A DNA stretch of 64,000 bases from Galbula dea (lineage: Eukaryota > Chordata > Aves > Piciformes > Galbulidae): the NCBI GenBank assembly GCA_013399015.1, contig VWZX01009070.1, forward strand, positions 124,001-188,000, in the 5' to 3' direction. A program made the position numbers and the translations under genes. The notes under the pieces were generated by a model. It worked only from the letters and a program-made list of their open reading frames with translations, did not search any database and had not been told where the DNA came from. Below are positions 62,656 through 64,000 of this stretch, one piece after another. Position 1 is the first letter of the stretch, and the number at the start of each line of letters is the position of its first letter.

Positions 62656-64000
62656 AAATTCCCACCTTGTCACAGTGTAGAGTTCTTTTGTTGAAGAAAC
62701 AATTGTTTGTTCAACCATAGACTAGGGATCAGCTGTAGAATAAGACTCTGGGAGGCACAATATCAATAAGGTTTGAGGAATCAAACCCAATACATCAAAA
62801 GTAACAAGACATAGGACGAAAAATCTGTGAATTTGAAACCCAGGAAAGAAAATGGCAGGAAAGTAAAACATTAGAAAGTTTAGTTGTCTTAAATGATCTA
62901 AACACAAAATATTAGAGAGTTCTAGCTTCCTTTTGTGTCTTTCCTAAGCCGTCTGCTTCCTTTTGCAGCTCACTATGCTTGACCTCTTGCTGCTTCATTG
63001 GGCATACATTGTTGTGGTTCTATGAGTTTTCCCTGTGCTATGTAAAACCTGGAATGTGCAAACAAATTGATTAGTCTTGCCACCTTATGGAGTCACCATA
63101 CAACTTGTTAAAGAGCCTGTTTCTTGTGAGATCTATCTGCTTCATTGGCTGACAGTTCCCCTAAGTGGCAGAGATTGAAGCCCTGGCCAGATTTCCAAAA
63201 GGCTGAAGAAAGCCTGACTTTTGTGAACTTAACTAGGAGGTCATGACAGGCACCTTACAGTGAACACCAAGGTCCTTCTGGGAAATACGGTAACATTACC
63301 ACTAGATTATTCAATATGCCTATTGTAATGAGGATTGTATTGGTTCAAGTTTAGCATTTATTCCATGACAATTATGGTATCAGTACTTATCTTTCATCAG
63401 TAAATGGGAGCTGTTAGTATCCATGTTTGGCAAAACACATGATAGACTTCTACAAAAGACAAGCATTCTCTAGCCCCCTGAGAAGCAACTTCTTAATTAA
63501 AAGACATAGAATAGTCACTAAATATTTTTGAAACAGAAGTCTGACCTGAAGTTGAATGCCACTGTATGCAGCATATTCTAGCTTTTTTCAAGGCTTATTC
63601 TTTTGCAACTGCAGCTGCTCAGTTCTAGTGGCTAGCAGCAGAGTCACAGGATTTAAAGTGACAGGACTCCTAAGGCCACCTTCTGCCTTATGTATAATAT
63701 AAGTTTCTTTTAAAGGTATTTTATGTTTTTAAAATTCAAACCCATATTTTTGGCATTTGGAATGTCAGATCTGTTTTGGCTACTTATACAGTAGCAAAAA
63801 ACCAAAATATATTTTGTTACAATTCTATCTGTTCCTTTCACATTATCAGCTTGTTTTCCTAGACTTCACAGAGACATCTGATTTCATTTTTGTTGGGAAG
63901 TGCTGCAACTTTCCAGACTCAAGTAAGCGTCACAAATCATTGACAAATGTGAATGAGTAAATAAATTATGTTTTATCATGATTGACCTATAAACAGCATA
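62656..64000. other. AT-rich unique DNA
   Basis: No gene or transposon recognised to the end of the window. Confidence 0.5.

Noticed and set aside
1..64000. CRISPR arrays, operons, ribosome binding sites, tRNA or rRNA genes
   Set aside because: None seen; the repeats are of avian retroelement type and the DNA is eukaryotic.

Overview
The window looks like non-coding DNA from a bird, probably from the neoavian part of the tree. It is roughly two-thirds A+T by eye and poor in CpG. It holds about eighteen pieces of CR1, the dominant avian LINE, many ending in the typical ATTCTRTG-type tail. It also holds LTRs of ERVL-like type (TG...CA ends, one with a 5-bp target duplication). I recognise no host protein-coding exon, tRNA, rRNA or prokaryotic feature. 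It is best read as intergenic or deep intronic DNA. A single short exon or a lncRNA could be missed by eye.

Layout. 1-11 kb: AT-rich unique DNA with five CR1 pieces at about 5.3, 7.1, 9.0, 10.0 and 10.8 kb. The last is split by a 560-bp solo LTR (11077-11636) flanked by the 5-bp repeat GCTAC. 11.7-18.4 kb: unique DNA with short tandem duplications and a hairpin. 18.4-20.9 kb: a composite repeat cluster with a GC-rich block, a CR1, a polypurine tract running into a 140-N assembly gap, the 3' part of a second LTR of the same family as the 11-kb one, and a different LTR-like sequence just after it. 20.9-43.7 kb: mostly unique DNA with CR1 pieces at 28.6-29.4, 36.8, 38.1 and 41.0 kb. 43.4-46.1 kb: a perfect 17-bp-arm palindrome, the best preserved CR1 (a 162-codon open ORF2 tail), and a 118-bp foldback. 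48.7-57.2 kb: five CR1 pieces, two of which look internally deleted. 58.2-59.2 kb: an unclassified block. 61.7-62.3 kb: a 665-bp minus-strand LTR with a TATA box and an AT-rich microsatellite. 62.6 kb: a last CR1 tail.

There is no operon or pathway logic here. The history is one of repeated CR1 insertion, solo-LTR formation and decay. The features most worth a second look are the 118-bp foldback at 45963-46080, the palindrome at 43376-43413, the nested LTR at 11 kb, the CR1 copies with internal deletions, and the unexplained block at 58.2-59.2 kb. I found no convincing new biological system. Family names come from memory of the sequences and should be confirmed with RepeatMasker against avian Repbase/Dfam. 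Boundaries of CR1 pieces are good to about 10-30 bases except where a tail or junction is stated.
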